Notes: generated from the letters alone by a model not told the origin. Numbered from the stretch's first letter, positions 1 to 9,347 are shown. The stretch: 64,000 nucleotides of DNA from Saccharophagus sp. K07 (GCF_014336955.1 NZ_QRAI01000007.1:111490-175489), one strand, 5' to 3'. Translations and numbers: made by a program.

Positions 1-1
1 C

Positions 2-268
2 AACCTGTTTGAATTGCAGCTGCGGTTTGTCTCCAGCACTATGGATATTCAGGAAGGTGATCTGCTGGTCACCTCCGGTTTAGGCCAGCGTTTCCCGCCT
101 GGCTATCCGGTGGCGCAGGTGGAAAAAGTCACTCACGATCCGGGCAAACCCTTCGCCACAGTCACGGCGCGCCCCATGGCGGAGTTGAACCGCAACCGCC
201 ATGTTCTGCTCGTATTCGATCGTCACAGCATGCAGGACGAGCCCGCAGCGCCTGCCAGCGGCAACTGA
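2..268 (+). CDS. mreC: MreC, rod-shape-determining protein (C-terminal fragment)
   Basis: The reading frame is open from base 2 and ends at TGA 266-268, giving the last 88 residues of a protein whose start lies before the window. It has the beta-rich periplasmic end of MreC, including the VTSGLGQRFPPGYPVAQV type segment that is conserved in the family, and a short variable tail. MreC is a bitopic inner-membrane protein that links MreB filaments to the PBP2/RodA elongation machinery. mreD starts two bases after its stop, as in the usual mreBCD operon. Identification rests on this motif plus the neighbours mreD, maf and rng. Confidence 0.9.
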   Translation, partial: NLFELQLRFVSSTMDIQEGDLLVTSGLGQRFPPGYPVAQVEKVTHDPGKPFATVTARPMAELNRNRHVLLVFDRHSMQDEPAAPASGN

Positions 269-269
269 A

Positions 270-755
270 ATGCCGAATCCTATGCCGCTCATTTTTGTGA
301 TGCTGTTCAGCCTGCTGGTGGCTTTACTGGCGGCGGTTTATCCCTTGTCGCCCAATTTGTCAGTCTACCGACCTGAGCTGCTCTGCCTGTTGGTGATTTA
401 CTGGATTATGCACAGCCCTCACCAGATCGGGGTTGGTATAGCCTGGTGTGTGGGTTTGCTGCAGGATTTGGTGGAAGATGGCGTTTGGGGTGGGCACGCC
501 CTGGCGCTGGCTTTGGTTGCTTATATCAGTCTGATGTCCTACCGGCGTTTGCGCTCTTACTCCATCAGCCAGCAGACCTTCTGGATCTTTATTTTTGTCG
601 GTATCCACCAGTTGTTTGTCAATTGGGTTCAAGGATTATCTGGATACGCCGCGCCAGCACGTTATATGGTGATCTCGGCGTTTGTATCGGCAGTTTGCTG
701 GCCTTTGCTGGTACTGTTGATGTTCCTCTTGTTGCGGCGTCATAGAGCTTTCTGA
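270..755 (+). CDS. mreD: MreD, rod-shape-determining membrane protein
   Basis: 161 residues, close to the 162 of E. coli MreD, and very hydrophobic with about five membrane segments. MreD is an inner-membrane partner of MreC in the elongasome that directs lateral wall synthesis. I chose ATG 270, two bases after the mreC stop; a frame extension back to 201 would run inside mreC. A second ATG (MPNPMPL) follows four codons later and cannot be excluded. Translation is probably coupled to mreC. Nothing unusual is seen in the protein itself. Confidence 0.93.
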   Translation: MPNPMPLIFVMLFSLLVALLAAVYPLSPNLSVYRPELLCLLVIYWIMHSPHQIGVGIAWCVGLLQDLVEDGVWGGHALALALVAYISLMSYRRLRSYSISQQTFWIFIFVGIHQLFVNWVQGLSGYAAPARYMVISAFVSAVCWPLLVLLMFLLLRRHRAF

Positions 756-822
756 CGCATCGGGTGCGAATGGAAGCCAGCTCTTAATGTCTATAACAAT
801 CGTTTGAGCTTCGTTCCGACGG

Positions 823-898
823 CCCTGTATATCCTGGCATTGTCCCTGTATATCCTTGGCACTGCCTCTGTATAACTTGGGCTTCGTCCCTGCATAAA
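823..898 (+). repeat. Imperfect ~21-bp tandem repeats upstream of maf
   Basis: Between mreD and maf lie about three and a half copies of a degenerate unit resembling CCCTGTATATCCTTGGCA: 823-843, 844-864, about 865-887, and a partial one at 888-898. The first two are nearly identical. The 21-23 bp period is two helical turns. No protein is encoded here. It could be an operator or simply a local duplication; function is unknown. Confidence 0.6.
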
Positions 899-914
899 GA
901 TAAAGAGAACTACC

Positions 915-1508
915 ATGTCGCCGCCCGACCTTTTGCTTGCCTCCCAATCCCCCCGTCGCCAGGAGCTTCTGCGCCAGATAGGTGTTCGCTTTGAAGTGAT
1001 TCGCGTTGATGTGCCGGAAGTGCCTGAACCCAGTGAAACCGCCGAACAATATGTCCGCCGTTTGGCTCTGGCCAAATCCCGCGCTGGCTCAAAGTTAAGA
1101 CCGGACCTTCCGGTGTTGGGCGCGGATACGGTGGTTGTGCACCAGGGCCGTATTCTGGAAAAACCGTGCGATCGTGGACATGCCCTGGCTATGTTGGCGG
1201 ACTTGTCGGGCAATGTTCATATGGTGATCACTGGCATAGCCGTCTGCCAAGGCGAGCGTTTCCGCGTGGAGACGGTGACCAGTGAAGTCCGTTTTCGCGC
1301 TATCAGTCCGGAGGAGGCGGAACTCTATTGGACGACCGGCGAACCGCGGGATAAAGCGGGCAGCTATGGTATTCAAGGTTACGGTGCGGTATTTGTTGCG
1401 CATTTGGCGGGCAGCTACAGCAATGTGGTCGGCTTGCCGTTGACGGAGACACAGGCGCTGCTGGCGGAATTCCAGGTGCCGATTTGGTGTGGAGCAGAGC
1501 ATGAGTGA
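915..1508 (+). CDS. maf: Maf/YhdE-type nucleoside triphosphate pyrophosphatase
   Basis: 197 residues. Maf proteins are cytoplasmic house-cleaning pyrophosphatases; the YhdE subgroup hydrolyses dTTP, UTP and modified pyrimidine nucleotides. The signature SQSPRRQELL at residues 10-20 forms the phosphate-binding loop. GADTVV with Asp71 is the catalytic metal-binding region, and the GSYSNVVGLP motif lies near the C terminus. The sequence after SQSPRR resembles YhdE more than YceF, so the dTTP/UTP type is inferred. ATG 915 follows AGAGAACTACC. The stop overlaps the start of rng by eight bases, and the mreCD-maf-rng order is the standard one. Confidence 0.92.
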   Translation: MSPPDLLLASQSPRRQELLRQIGVRFEVIRVDVPEVPEPSETAEQYVRRLALAKSRAGSKLRPDLPVLGADTVVVHQGRILEKPCDRGHALAMLADLSGNVHMVITGIAVCQGERFRVETVTSEVRFRAISPEEAELYWTTGEPRDKAGSYGIQGYGAVFVAHLAGSYSNVVGLPLTETQALLAEFQVPIWCGAEHE

Positions 1509-2979
1509 TGAAATCCTGGTCAACTTCGGTCCGACGGAAACCCGCGCGGCCTTGATCGAAAATGGCGTCGTACAGGAAATCTACATTGAGCGTGTCAAAC
1601 GCAAAGGTTATGTCGGCAATATTTATCTCGGCAAAGTGGTGCGCGTATTGCCCGGCATGCAGGCGGCGTTTGTTGATATAGGTCAGGAGCGCGCCGGTTT
1701 TATTCACGCGGCGGATATAGCGCCGCTCAACAAAAACGGTATGGAAGAGCGCACCACCGAAGTGGAGGATATTCGCTCGCTGGTGCATGAAGGCCAGTCG
1801 CTGCTGGTGCAGGTGACCAAGGACCCGATCGGCAACAAAGGCGCGCGCCTGACGACGCATCTGTCCGTTTCGGCACGCTATTTGGTTTATATGCCGCAGA
1901 CCGACCATATAGGCGTCTCCAACCGCATTGAGGACGAGGAAGAACGCGAGCGTCTGCGCAAGCTGGTGGAGAAGCTCGCGGCCGAATACGCCGACCAATA
2001 CAAAGGCGGATTTATTGTGCGCACAGTGGCGGAGGGTGTGACCGAAGAGGAACTGCGCGCGGATATCCCCTTTGTCTACAAGCTGTGGCACGACCTGGCG
2101 GACAAGATCAAAGCCGCCAAAGCGCCGGCCATCATTTATGAGGATCTGCCGCTGTTTATGCGCACGGTGCGCGACCTGATGCGGCCGCAAATTCAGAAGG
2201 TGCGAATCGATTCGCGCGAGTCTTTTCAGCGCATGGCGAGTTTCGCCAAACACTATGCGCCGGAGATCGGCGGGCGCATTGAGCATTACCCGGGCGAGCG
2301 GCCACTGTTTGATATCTATGGTGTCGAAGAAGAATTGCGCCGGGCGCTGGATACCAAGGTGGTGCTGAAATCCGGCGGCTATTTGATCATCGAGCAGACC
2401 GAAGCCATGTGCACCATCGACGTCAACACAGGTGCATTTGTCGGCCATCGCAATCTCGAAGAGACCATTTTCAAGACCAACCTGGAGGCAGCTGCGGCGA
2501 TTGCCCGCCAGCTCCGCCTGCGCAATCTGGGCGGCATCATCATCATCGACTTTATCGATATGACCGACCCGGAACACCAGCGCCAGGTCTTGCGTACTTT
2601 GGAAAAGGCGCTGGAGAAAGACCGCGCTAAAACCACCATTAACGGAGTATCGGCGCTGGGGCTGGTAGAGATGACGCGCAAGCGCACGCGGGAATCGCTC
2701 GAACAGATTTTGTGCGAGCCATGCCCGGTCTGCCGCGGTCGCGGTCGGTTAAAGTCACCGGAAACCGTCTGCTATGAAATCTTCCGCGAGATTCTGCGCG
2801 AGGCGCGTACCTATGATGCGTCTACCTTTTTGGTGCTCGCCTCGCAGGTGGTAATCGACCGGCTGTTGGATGAAGAGTCCGCCAATGTGGCCGATCTTGA
2901 AGCGTTTATCGGGCGCACTATTCAATTCCAGGTTGAGACCATCTATAACCAGGAGCAGTACGACATTATTTTGGTGTGA
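1501..2979 (+). CDS. rng: Ribonuclease G
   Basis: 492 residues, the usual RNase G length (E. coli 489), lacking the long C-terminal scaffold of RNase E. RNase G is a 5'-end-dependent endoribonuclease that matures the 5' end of 16S rRNA and degrades some mRNAs. An S1-type RNA-binding domain occupies about residues 37-125 (VGNIYLGKVVRVLPGMQAAF). The catalytic Mg-binding aspartates are in TIDVNTG and IIIIDFIDM, and CEPCPVCRGRG supplies the zinc-link cysteines. ATG 1501 (MSDEILVNFG) matches family N termini and overlaps the end of maf, implying coupling. An earlier in-frame start at 1489 is unlikely. Confidence 0.96.
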   Translation: MSDEILVNFGPTETRAALIENGVVQEIYIERVKRKGYVGNIYLGKVVRVLPGMQAAFVDIGQERAGFIHAADIAPLNKNGMEERTTEVEDIRSLVHEGQSLLVQVTKDPIGNKGARLTTHLSVSARYLVYMPQTDHIGVSNRIEDEEERERLRKLVEKLAAEYADQYKGGFIVRTVAEGVTEEELRADIPFVYKLWHDLADKIKAAKAPAIIYEDLPLFMRTVRDLMRPQIQKVRIDSRESFQRMASFAKHYAPEIGGRIEHYPGERPLFDIYGVEEELRRALDTKVVLKSGGYLIIEQTEAMCTIDVNTGAFVGHRNLEETIFKTNLEAAAAIARQLRLRNLGGIIIIDFIDMTDPEHQRQVLRTLEKALEKDRAKTTINGVSALGLVEMTRKRTRESLEQILCEPCPVCRGRGRLKSPETVCYEIFREILREARTYDASTFLVLASQVVIDRLLDEESANVADLEAFIGRTIQFQVETIYNQEQYDIILV

Positions 2980-3031
2980 AACCCCATATGCACCTCCCGT
3001 TTTTATTGATTCCAGTTCCTGAGGTGCGGTA

Positions 3032-6000
3032 GTGCGTTGGGTTAAACGTCATCTGAGCTTCTGGGCTCGCACCGTCTGGGGATCAGCCCTGTTTCTGATC
3101 ATTACCCTGGCGGTGGTGGTGCAGTTGGGGCGCACTGTGTTCCCCATGCTGGATGACTACAGGTCCGAGGTGGAGCAGCAACTGTCATCCCGCCTGGGGG
3201 TGCAGGTGGGCATAGACCATATCCGCGCTGAGTGGACCGGCTTGCGCCCGCGCGTGACTTTTACCGGCGTGTCCGTGCGCAATGCGGAAGGTCAATTGGT
3301 TTTCAGTGCCGATAGCGCCAACGCCGAGGTAAGCCTGCTTGCCACTATGCGCGATTGGAGGCTGGGCTTCCGGCGGATTCGCTTTCGAGGCCTGGATGCC
3401 ACCCTGGAGCAAAACGAGTCCGGGCGTTGGTGGGTTCAGGGACTGGCGCGCCGGCTCGACGAAGAAAAAGCAGAAGATGACAAGGACCGCATCACCGATC
3501 CTATGGATATATTTTTGTTCGGCCGGCGGGTGGAGCTGGCGCAAACCCATTTGAAACTCCTGTTCCGCAGCGGTCTGACCACCGATATTTCCGTTCCCCA
3601 TATCCGCCTGGAAAACGACGCTACCTTCCACCGCCTAGAAACCGCTTTTGCGGTGGACGAAGGCGAGCAGGCGTTCCATCTTGTCATTGAGGGCGATGGC
3701 AACCCGCGCGACGAAGCCAATTTTGACCTCAAAGGTTATTTGCAGCTGCAGGACTTCCCATCGGAAAAAGTCTTGGCGGTGATGGGCATCGACAGTCATA
3801 TGCTCGCGCAGGACGCCGACGTGCAGGGCGAATGGCATGGCGACGGCAGCGTTAACCTGGCCTTGTGGTTTAACGGCAGTGCCAATCGTGGCGTGACTTT
3901 GGCGGGCTCTCTGGAGGTGTTCGGCTCGCCGTTGAAGTCGCCGGCAGGAATTGAATGGCCGCAGTTGCTGCGCAGTGATCTCAATGGGCGTTGGGACTCC
4001 AAAAAAGGCTGGCAACTTGGCTTTAATCAGGCACGCCTGATCTGGACCGAGTTTTCCGCGCCTCCCGTAGATGTATTGTTGCAAGGTGGAATTGGTCAGG
4101 AAACGCGCCTGGCAGTGGCGTCGCTCGACGTGGCGGTATGGACGGAGATTGTGTTGCGCGCCGGATTGATTCGCGGGTACGCCGCAGAAGTGTTAGATAC
4201 CCTTCGCCCGCGCGGCGAGCTTTTTAATATCCAGCTTGCCCGTCGAACCCGTGAACAGGGCTATTTCTCTCTCAAAGCCAATATTCGCGAAGGTGGTGTG
4301 GACGCCTGGGTTGGTGCCCCGGCGTTGCAGGGTGTGGAAGGTTATGTGGAGGCGGGCGCATGGGGAGGGGAAATCCGTCTGCAGACCGACCACGGCTTCT
4401 CTATGAACTTCCCGCAAATTTACGACGAGCCCTTGGTGTTCGACAGTGCTCAAGGCGCTATTGGCTGGGATATAGATTTAAACGCCCGGCGGGTCGGTGT
4501 CTCTTCAAGCTTGCTGTATCTTGCCAATGAACACGTCAGCGCCAATGGCCACTTCAACCTGCGCTTTCCTTTGAATCGCGATATCGCCGACCCCGAGATG
4601 ACCCTGGTAATTGGTGCCAAGCAGGGTTCAGCCATGCTGCACCATCAGTTGATCCCCAATGTCCTGCCCCAACCCCTGCTCGAATGGCTCGACCGGGCCA
4701 TACAAGGCGGCCAGTTGGAGAACGCGGGCTTTATCTATCACGGCCCGCTGGGTGAATCCGATTTGGCCAGAGTGGTGCAGCTGCAGGCTGAGGTTCATGA
4801 GGGAGAGCTGGTTTACGATTCTCAATGGCCTGCTTTGCGCAATGCATCTGGGAAGGTCTATTTGGATGACCGCGACCTTTACGTCACCGACTTGCATGGG
4901 TTTCTTGGCAATGTGCAGGTAAAGGACGCTCAGGTGCAGCTGCTGCAAGTGAGTGATGAGGATCTGGGCGTGCGGGTGCGTGGCTCTGTGGCTGGAGACA
5001 GCCGGGCCGCAGCCGAGTTTTTGGCTCAGTCGCCACTGCGGGACTTGGGCGGAGACGAGCTCGCCAGCTGGCAATGGCAAGGCGAATTGGCTGGCAATGT
5101 CGACCTATTGGTGCCGTTCGATGTGGATCACCCTGCGGCTTATCAAAAGGTCAAGCTGCGGTTTATCGATAACCGGCTGGTCATGCCCAATTTGAACCTG
5201 GATTTCGCCAATCTTAATGGCCCTCTGGAATATGATTCCGCTACCGGATTAAGCAGTTCGGGCATAGGAGCCTTGTTGTGGGGTAAACCTGTAAGCGCAG
5301 CCATTCGAACGGAAATGTCCGGTAACAGTAGCCAGCTGCTGGTGGACTTGACGGGATCTGCCGATGTGGCCGATGTGCGCAAATGGTCCGCGCGGCCGGA
5401 ATTGGTATTCGCTGCGGGAGTCGCCGAGGTTACGGGGCAGCTCAAGGTGCCGCTCCGCAATGCGGGCGATACCCTGAATTTGTCTTTGACTACTCCATTG
5501 GAAGGGGTCGACATAATGGCTCCGCCGCCACTCGGCAAAACGGCGGCGCAAGCTATGCCGTTGCAAATTGAGGTGGAACATCAGCGCGAGTCAGGCTTCC
5601 AGCACTACCGGTTTGTTTTGCAGGATTTGGCGAAACTGTTGGTGATCAACCAAAACGGCGTTGTGCGCGCGCTGGATATGGCGCTGGGGCATGTCGCCAA
5701 CTCTGCAGAAAGCGGAATTTTTCATATCCACGGTCAGGTGGATTCCGCCGATGCTATGGTCTGGTGGGATGCTATCCAAGAGCTTGTGAGAGTTCGCAGT
5801 GAGGCAGAAAAGGCGGCCGATGAGTCTGGGGAGGTCACAGCCGATCAGGAGATGCCCATTCGCCTGGATTTGGTGTTTGGCAATCTGCAGGCAGGGGATT
5901 TGGAACTGGAAAACTTCCATATGACCGGCGGTAACGCGGGCGATATCTGGAAGATCGGTGTGGAGCACCCAACCATCGCAGGTTCGGTCACCTGGATCTC

Positions 6001-7063
6001 CGATGAGCAGCCTCTACAGCTTCAGCTCGAGCGTTTGTATCTGCCGGATGACGATGTGGCGAGTGGGAATACCCCAGAGACGGCAACGGTCGATCAATTG
6101 CTCAGTCAGGATGATTTGTTCCAACCGCTGGAGCCAGAACCCGATTTTTGGCAATCCCTGGACTTGGCCGCAGTTCCGCCGATGGATATTCAAATTCAGG
6201 ATTTGCGCAGCGGCGACCGCCAACTGGGACGCTGGGATATGAAGCTGCGCCCGATCGAAAAAGGGCTTTTGGCCTACGACCTCACCGCCGCGACGGTCGG
6301 CCTCAACATCGCTGGCCGTGGCAAACCGGGGGCAGAGTTGATTTGGCTGCGCACCGCTTCGGGCAATGAAACTTTCTTTTCCGGGCAAATAACCGGCAGC
6401 AATCTGGGCGACACTTTCCGCCATCTTGGGCTAGATCCCGCGCTCACCAGCAGCAACGCAGTATTCGATGTGGATCTCCAGTGGTCGGATGTACCACCGC
6501 GATTTACTTTGGCAAATCTGGCTGGCGAAGTGGATCTCACCATCGAGCGCGGCATTTTCAGCCGCGGTGGTGCAGTAGGGGAAAATCCGCTGCTGAAGCT
6601 GATCGGCCTGCTTAACTTCGATACCCTGGCGCGCCGGCTGCGCCTGGATTTCTCCGACCTGAGTTCGACGGGTCTGGGCTATGAAACCATACGGGGAAGC
6701 CTGCTGTTCCGCACCGGCTCCATTCATATCCGCGATCCACTGCAGGTGGAGACGCCGTCCAGCAACCTGCAATTGGTCGGCGATCTGAATGTGGTACAGG
6801 AAACCATGGATACCCAACTGGTCGCGACTCTGCCGCTCGCCGGCAACCTGACCATGGCTGCGGTCTTTACCGGCGGCGTCCCCCTGGCGATTGGGGTTTA
6901 CGTGATGGGCAAAGTATTTAAGGATCAGGTGGATCGAGTCTCCAGCTTGCGTTATGACGTCACCGGTCGCTGGGATGATCCCAAGGTGAAACTCGAGCGA
7001 ATTTTTGAAAACACCGTGCAAAAGAACGGGAGCAAAGCGGAAGGGGCCAAGAGTGAGCCTTGA
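3032..7063 (+). CDS. yhdP: YhdP, AsmA-like envelope phospholipid-transport protein
   Basis: 1343 residues starting at GTG 3032, MRWVKRHLSFWARTVW, with one N-terminal membrane anchor at about residues 16-35. The rest is a long periplasmic repeat of beta-strand-rich AsmA/DUF3971-like segments. Known YhdP (1266 residues in E. coli) is one of three large AsmA-like proteins proposed to form a hydrophobic groove carrying phospholipids to the outer membrane. The C-terminal part around GVYVMGKVFKDQ is typical. It sits in the conserved rng-yhdP-nit order. Its stop codon falls inside the first copy of a 16-base direct repeat. Confidence 0.92.
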   Translation: MRWVKRHLSFWARTVWGSALFLIITLAVVVQLGRTVFPMLDDYRSEVEQQLSSRLGVQVGIDHIRAEWTGLRPRVTFTGVSVRNAEGQLVFSADSANAEVSLLATMRDWRLGFRRIRFRGLDATLEQNESGRWWVQGLARRLDEEKAEDDKDRITDPMDIFLFGRRVELAQTHLKLLFRSGLTTDISVPHIRLENDATFHRLETAFAVDEGEQAFHLVIEGDGNPRDEANFDLKGYLQLQDFPSEKVLAVMGIDSHMLAQDADVQGEWHGDGSVNLALWFNGSANRGVTLAGSLEVFGSPLKSPAGIEWPQLLRSDLNGRWDSKKGWQLGFNQARLIWTEFSAPPVDVLLQGGIGQETRLAVASLDVAVWTEIVLRAGLIRGYAAEVLDTLRPRGELFNIQLARRTREQGYFSLKANIREGGVDAWVGAPALQGVEGYVEAGAWGGEIRLQTDHGFSMNFPQIYDEPLVFDSAQGAIGWDIDLNARRVGVSSSLLYLANEHVSANGHFNLRFPLNRDIADPEMTLVIGAKQGSAMLHHQLIPNVLPQPLLEWLDRAIQGGQLENAGFIYHGPLGESDLARVVQLQAEVHEGELVYDSQWPALRNASGKVYLDDRDLYVTDLHGFLGNVQVKDAQVQLLQVSDEDLGVRVRGSVAGDSRAAAEFLAQSPLRDLGGDELASWQWQGELAGNVDLLVPFDVDHPAAYQKVKLRFIDNRLVMPNLNLDFANLNGPLEYDSATGLSSSGIGALLWGKPVSAAIRTEMSGNSSQLLVDLTGSADVADVRKWSARPELVFAAGVAEVTGQLKVPLRNAGDTLNLSLTTPLEGVDIMAPPPLGKTAAQAMPLQIEVEHQRESGFQHYRFVLQDLAKLLVINQNGVVRALDMALGHVANSAESGIFHIHGQVDSADAMVWWDAIQELVRVRSEAEKAADESGEVTADQEMPIRLDLVFGNLQAGDLELENFHMTGGNAGDIWKIGVEHPTIAGSVTWISDEQPLQLQLERLYLPDDDVASGNTPETATVDQLLSQDDLFQPLEPEPDFWQSLDLAAVPPMDIQIQDLRSGDRQLGRWDMKLRPIEKGLLAYDLTAATVGLNIAGRGKPGAELIWLRTASGNETFFSGQITGSNLGDTFRHLGLDPALTSSNAVFDVDLQWSDVPPRFTLANLAGEVDLTIERGIFSRGGAVGENPLLKLIGLLNFDTLARRLRLDFSDLSSTGLGYETIRGSLLFRTGSIHIRDPLQVETPSSNLQLVGDLNVVQETMDTQLVATLPLAGNLTMAAVFTGGVPLAIGVYVMGKVFKDQVDRVSSLRYDVTGRWDDPKVKLERIFENTVQKNGSKAEGAKSEP

Positions 7064-7081
7064 GCAAGAGTGAGCCTTGAG
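7049..7081 (+). repeat. Direct repeat across the yhdP stop codon
   Basis: The 16-base string AAGAGTGAGCCTTGAG occurs at 7049-7064 and again at 7066-7081, a 17-bp period. The yhdP TGA (7061-7063) lies in copy one. A third partial echo (GTGAGCCTT) is the start of the next gene at 7114, so the string may derive from that start region. Confidence 0.85.
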
Positions 7082-7113
7082 GGAGTCGCAACAATGAGCT
7101 TGAGGAGGTAAAC

Positions 7114-7950
7114 GTGAGCCTTAAAGTGCGCGCCGCAGTGGCGCAAATGTGCAGTGGTCCGGATGTCGACGCCAATCTCGCGCAAGCAGATCGCCTGATA
7201 GCGCAGGCGCATAATGAAGGCACCCAGCTATTGGTTTTGCCCGAGAACTTCGCCGTTTTCGGGCGCAAGGATCTGCCTTCCATTGCTGAGCCGGCGGATC
7301 ACTCTGGTCCCATAGGTCACTTCCTGGCGGATGCAGCAAAAAAATACGGCTTGTGGATTATCGCTGGCACTATCCCCTATGCCGCGTCCCGCACGGGAGT
7401 TGCGGCCCCTCAGGGCAAAGTATTCCCCGGTTGCAGCGTCTGGTCCGATTCCGGGGACTGCGTTGCGCGTTACGACAAGTGCCATCTGTTCGATGTCGAT
7501 GTGGCGGACGGCGTGGGGCGCTACCGGGAGTCCGATAACTTCGCGCCGGGCGATGCGCCTGTGGTGGTACCTACCCCCTGGGGGCAGCTCGGCATGTCGA
7601 TTTGTTATGACCTGCGTTTCCCCGAGTACTTCCGTCAGTTGGTCAATGCTGGAGCGACCATGTTGGTTGTGCCTGCAGCCTTCACCTACCGTACCGGCGA
7701 AGCCCATTGGGAAGTTTTGCTGCGCGCGCGCGCGATTGAAAATCAATGTTTTGTCCTGGCTTCAGGCCAAGGCGGACAACACGATGCAGTGCGCCGTACC
7801 TGGGGGCACTCCTGCATTATCGACCCCTGGGGAAGCGTGTTGGCGTCTTGTGCGGAAGAAAGTCCGAGTCTTGTGGTGGCAGACTTGGACTTTGCCGCTT
7901 TGGCGGATGTGCGCCGCCAGATGCCGGTATTGCAGCATCGACGGTTTTGA
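7114..7950 (+). CDS. Carbon-nitrogen hydrolase (Nit/omega-amidase-like)
   Basis: 278 residues of the nitrilase superfamily. The Glu-Lys-Cys triad is visible: E44 in VLPENF, K122 in YDKCHLFD, and C164 in SICYDLRFPEYFR. The family members in this position next to yhdP resemble Nit1/Nit2, which hydrolyse deaminated glutathione or alpha-ketoglutaramate; substrate here is inferred. GTG 7114 has a strong AGGAGG six bases upstream. In many relatives tldD follows, but here the gene ends one base before the stop of a convergent, unrelated gene. Confidence 0.9.
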   Translation: MSLKVRAAVAQMCSGPDVDANLAQADRLIAQAHNEGTQLLVLPENFAVFGRKDLPSIAEPADHSGPIGHFLADAAKKYGLWIIAGTIPYAASRTGVAAPQGKVFPGCSVWSDSGDCVARYDKCHLFDVDVADGVGRYRESDNFAPGDAPVVVPTPWGQLGMSICYDLRFPEYFRQLVNAGATMLVVPAAFTYRTGEAHWEVLLRARAIENQCFVLASGQGGQHDAVRRTWGHSCIIDPWGSVLASCAEESPSLVVADLDFAALADVRRQMPVLQHRRF

Positions 7951-9225
7951 TTAATGCGCCCAGCCGATATGCAGGGCAGCACCTTGGCTATCGCTACCCT
8001 GTGCATAGGTGAGATCCAACCGCAGGCGTGCGATCTCCCAACCAATTCCCGCGCTTAGTTGATCATCTACCGAACCTGCCAAATCGTGGCGGTAGCCGGT
8101 GCGCAAAGCCATGCCGAATGATGTGCGGTATTCGATACCGAGGCTGACGTCCTGCCTCTGGTCGATATCCTGGATGTCTTTTGTCTTGTCCAGGTCGGCA
8201 TCCAGGCCGGCGCTCCAGGAGTTGCCTATATAGGCCATTCCTAGACGGGCATGCGGTTTCAGCCTGACCCTGCGGCCGCTTTCGGTGGAGACGGATTTGC
8301 TGCGGACATCTTTGATAGCGAGTCCAACACGCCACACCTCGGCAAGTGTGACAGCGGCTCCCACATCCAGGTTGAAGTACAAATCAGTCTCATCTTCGCC
8401 GACGTTTTCAAACTCGCCATTGACCGCGCGCCAGTATTCGTGGAACAAACGGAGATGTACCACCTTGGGGGCTATGCCGAGGCTGACCTGCTGACCCCAT
8501 AACGGGTATTGCTTGGCGGCGGAAACGCCGAGCTCCGACAGCAGCACCGCCACTCCTGAGCCGGACGATTGCATGCGTAAGCCGGGGTTGAGCAGATTGC
8601 CATCCCCGTCGCGCAGCTCCGGGTGGTCGACGCCATCGCTGCTGCCGCTTTCAATAAATTTCAGAACCTCTATGTAATCATCCAGAAGGTCGTAATCTTC
8701 AGGTCTGATATCCGATACGCCGCGACCTATAGCGCGCGACCCGACAAAAAAGGTACCCCCTTCAAGATCGGCGGGAATACTGATGCTATAGCCGACATAG
8801 GCGTCGGCATTGATGCTTTTGCCATCGAGCTTGCGGATGGCCGCGTTCAAGTCCCAGGCGGCCTCAAGGCCTTCGCGGGCGGTTTCTTCGGTGAGATTGG
8901 CGTTGAGATTATCGATGGCATCGCTCAAGCGACTTTCGAGGTCATCGGAAACCATATCTAAAGTGGTGCGTGCACCATCGGAAATGGACAGCACTGAGTG
9001 AAAACTGTGACTGCCGTCCTGGGTGCGCTCTTCGTGGCCTTCATGAAATGCCGTCAGTGCGGGATTGTAGAAATGCCCAGTCGTAAGAGAGCCGAGGGCG
9101 ACACCAGTGCCGCCGAGCGACTGTGTGCGGGCATCAAACACGCCGTAGCCGTCGGCCAGTGCGGTATTTCCATAAGCCGATATCATCAGGCCCAGCAGGA
9201 TTCGATAGGGTTTCAACTCTTTCAC
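7951..9225 (-). CDS. TraF_2-family predicted outer-membrane protein
   Basis: 424 residues. The N terminus KELKPYRILLGLMISAYG to ALADGYG is a signal peptide. It is followed by the GVFDARTQSLGGTGVALG segment and alternating beta strands that resemble FadL-like barrels of the TraF_2 (conjugal TraF-like) family. I chose GTG 9225 because GGGAGGTG sits just upstream; a longer form from ATG 9252 has no comparable site. There are no conjugation genes nearby, so a chromosomal envelope role is more likely than DNA transfer. It ends head to head with the Nit gene with no gap. Function is unknown. Confidence 0.72.
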   Translation of the reverse strand: MKELKPYRILLGLMISAYGNTALADGYGVFDARTQSLGGTGVALGSLTTGHFYNPALTAFHEGHEERTQDGSHSFHSVLSISDGARTTLDMVSDDLESRLSDAIDNLNANLTEETAREGLEAAWDLNAAIRKLDGKSINADAYVGYSISIPADLEGGTFFVGSRAIGRGVSDIRPEDYDLLDDYIEVLKFIESGSSDGVDHPELRDGDGNLLNPGLRMQSSGSGVAVLLSELGVSAAKQYPLWGQQVSLGIAPKVVHLRLFHEYWRAVNGEFENVGEDETDLYFNLDVGAAVTLAEVWRVGLAIKDVRSKSVSTESGRRVRLKPHARLGMAYIGNSWSAGLDADLDKTKDIQDIDQRQDVSLGIEYRTSFGMALRTGYRHDLAGSVDDQLSAGIGWEIARLRLDLTYAQGSDSQGAALHIGWAH

Positions 9226-9347
9226 TAACACCTCCCAGGTGTTGGGACCCACTTCCGTATATAGGTCCCTGCGGTGATGGTTGGAATGGCGCGTTATGCC
9301 GGGGTAGGAATAAGAACGGCGGACGCCAAAACTGTGGCGCTAGTGTT

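Noticed and set aside
1303..2577. Long minus-strand open frame (424 codons) opposite rng
   Set aside because: It lies antisense to clear RNase G coding sequence; its composition is a shadow of the GC-biased third positions of rng.
7951..9225. Conjugation gene (TraF) indicating a mobile element
   Set aside because: The family name derives from distant plasmid proteins; no transfer, integrase or plasmid genes are nearby, and the flanks are syntenic core genes.
9245..9270. GGGACC/GGTCCC inverted repeat upstream of the TraF_2 gene
   Set aside because: Only six pairs with a long loop and no T-run; could be chance.
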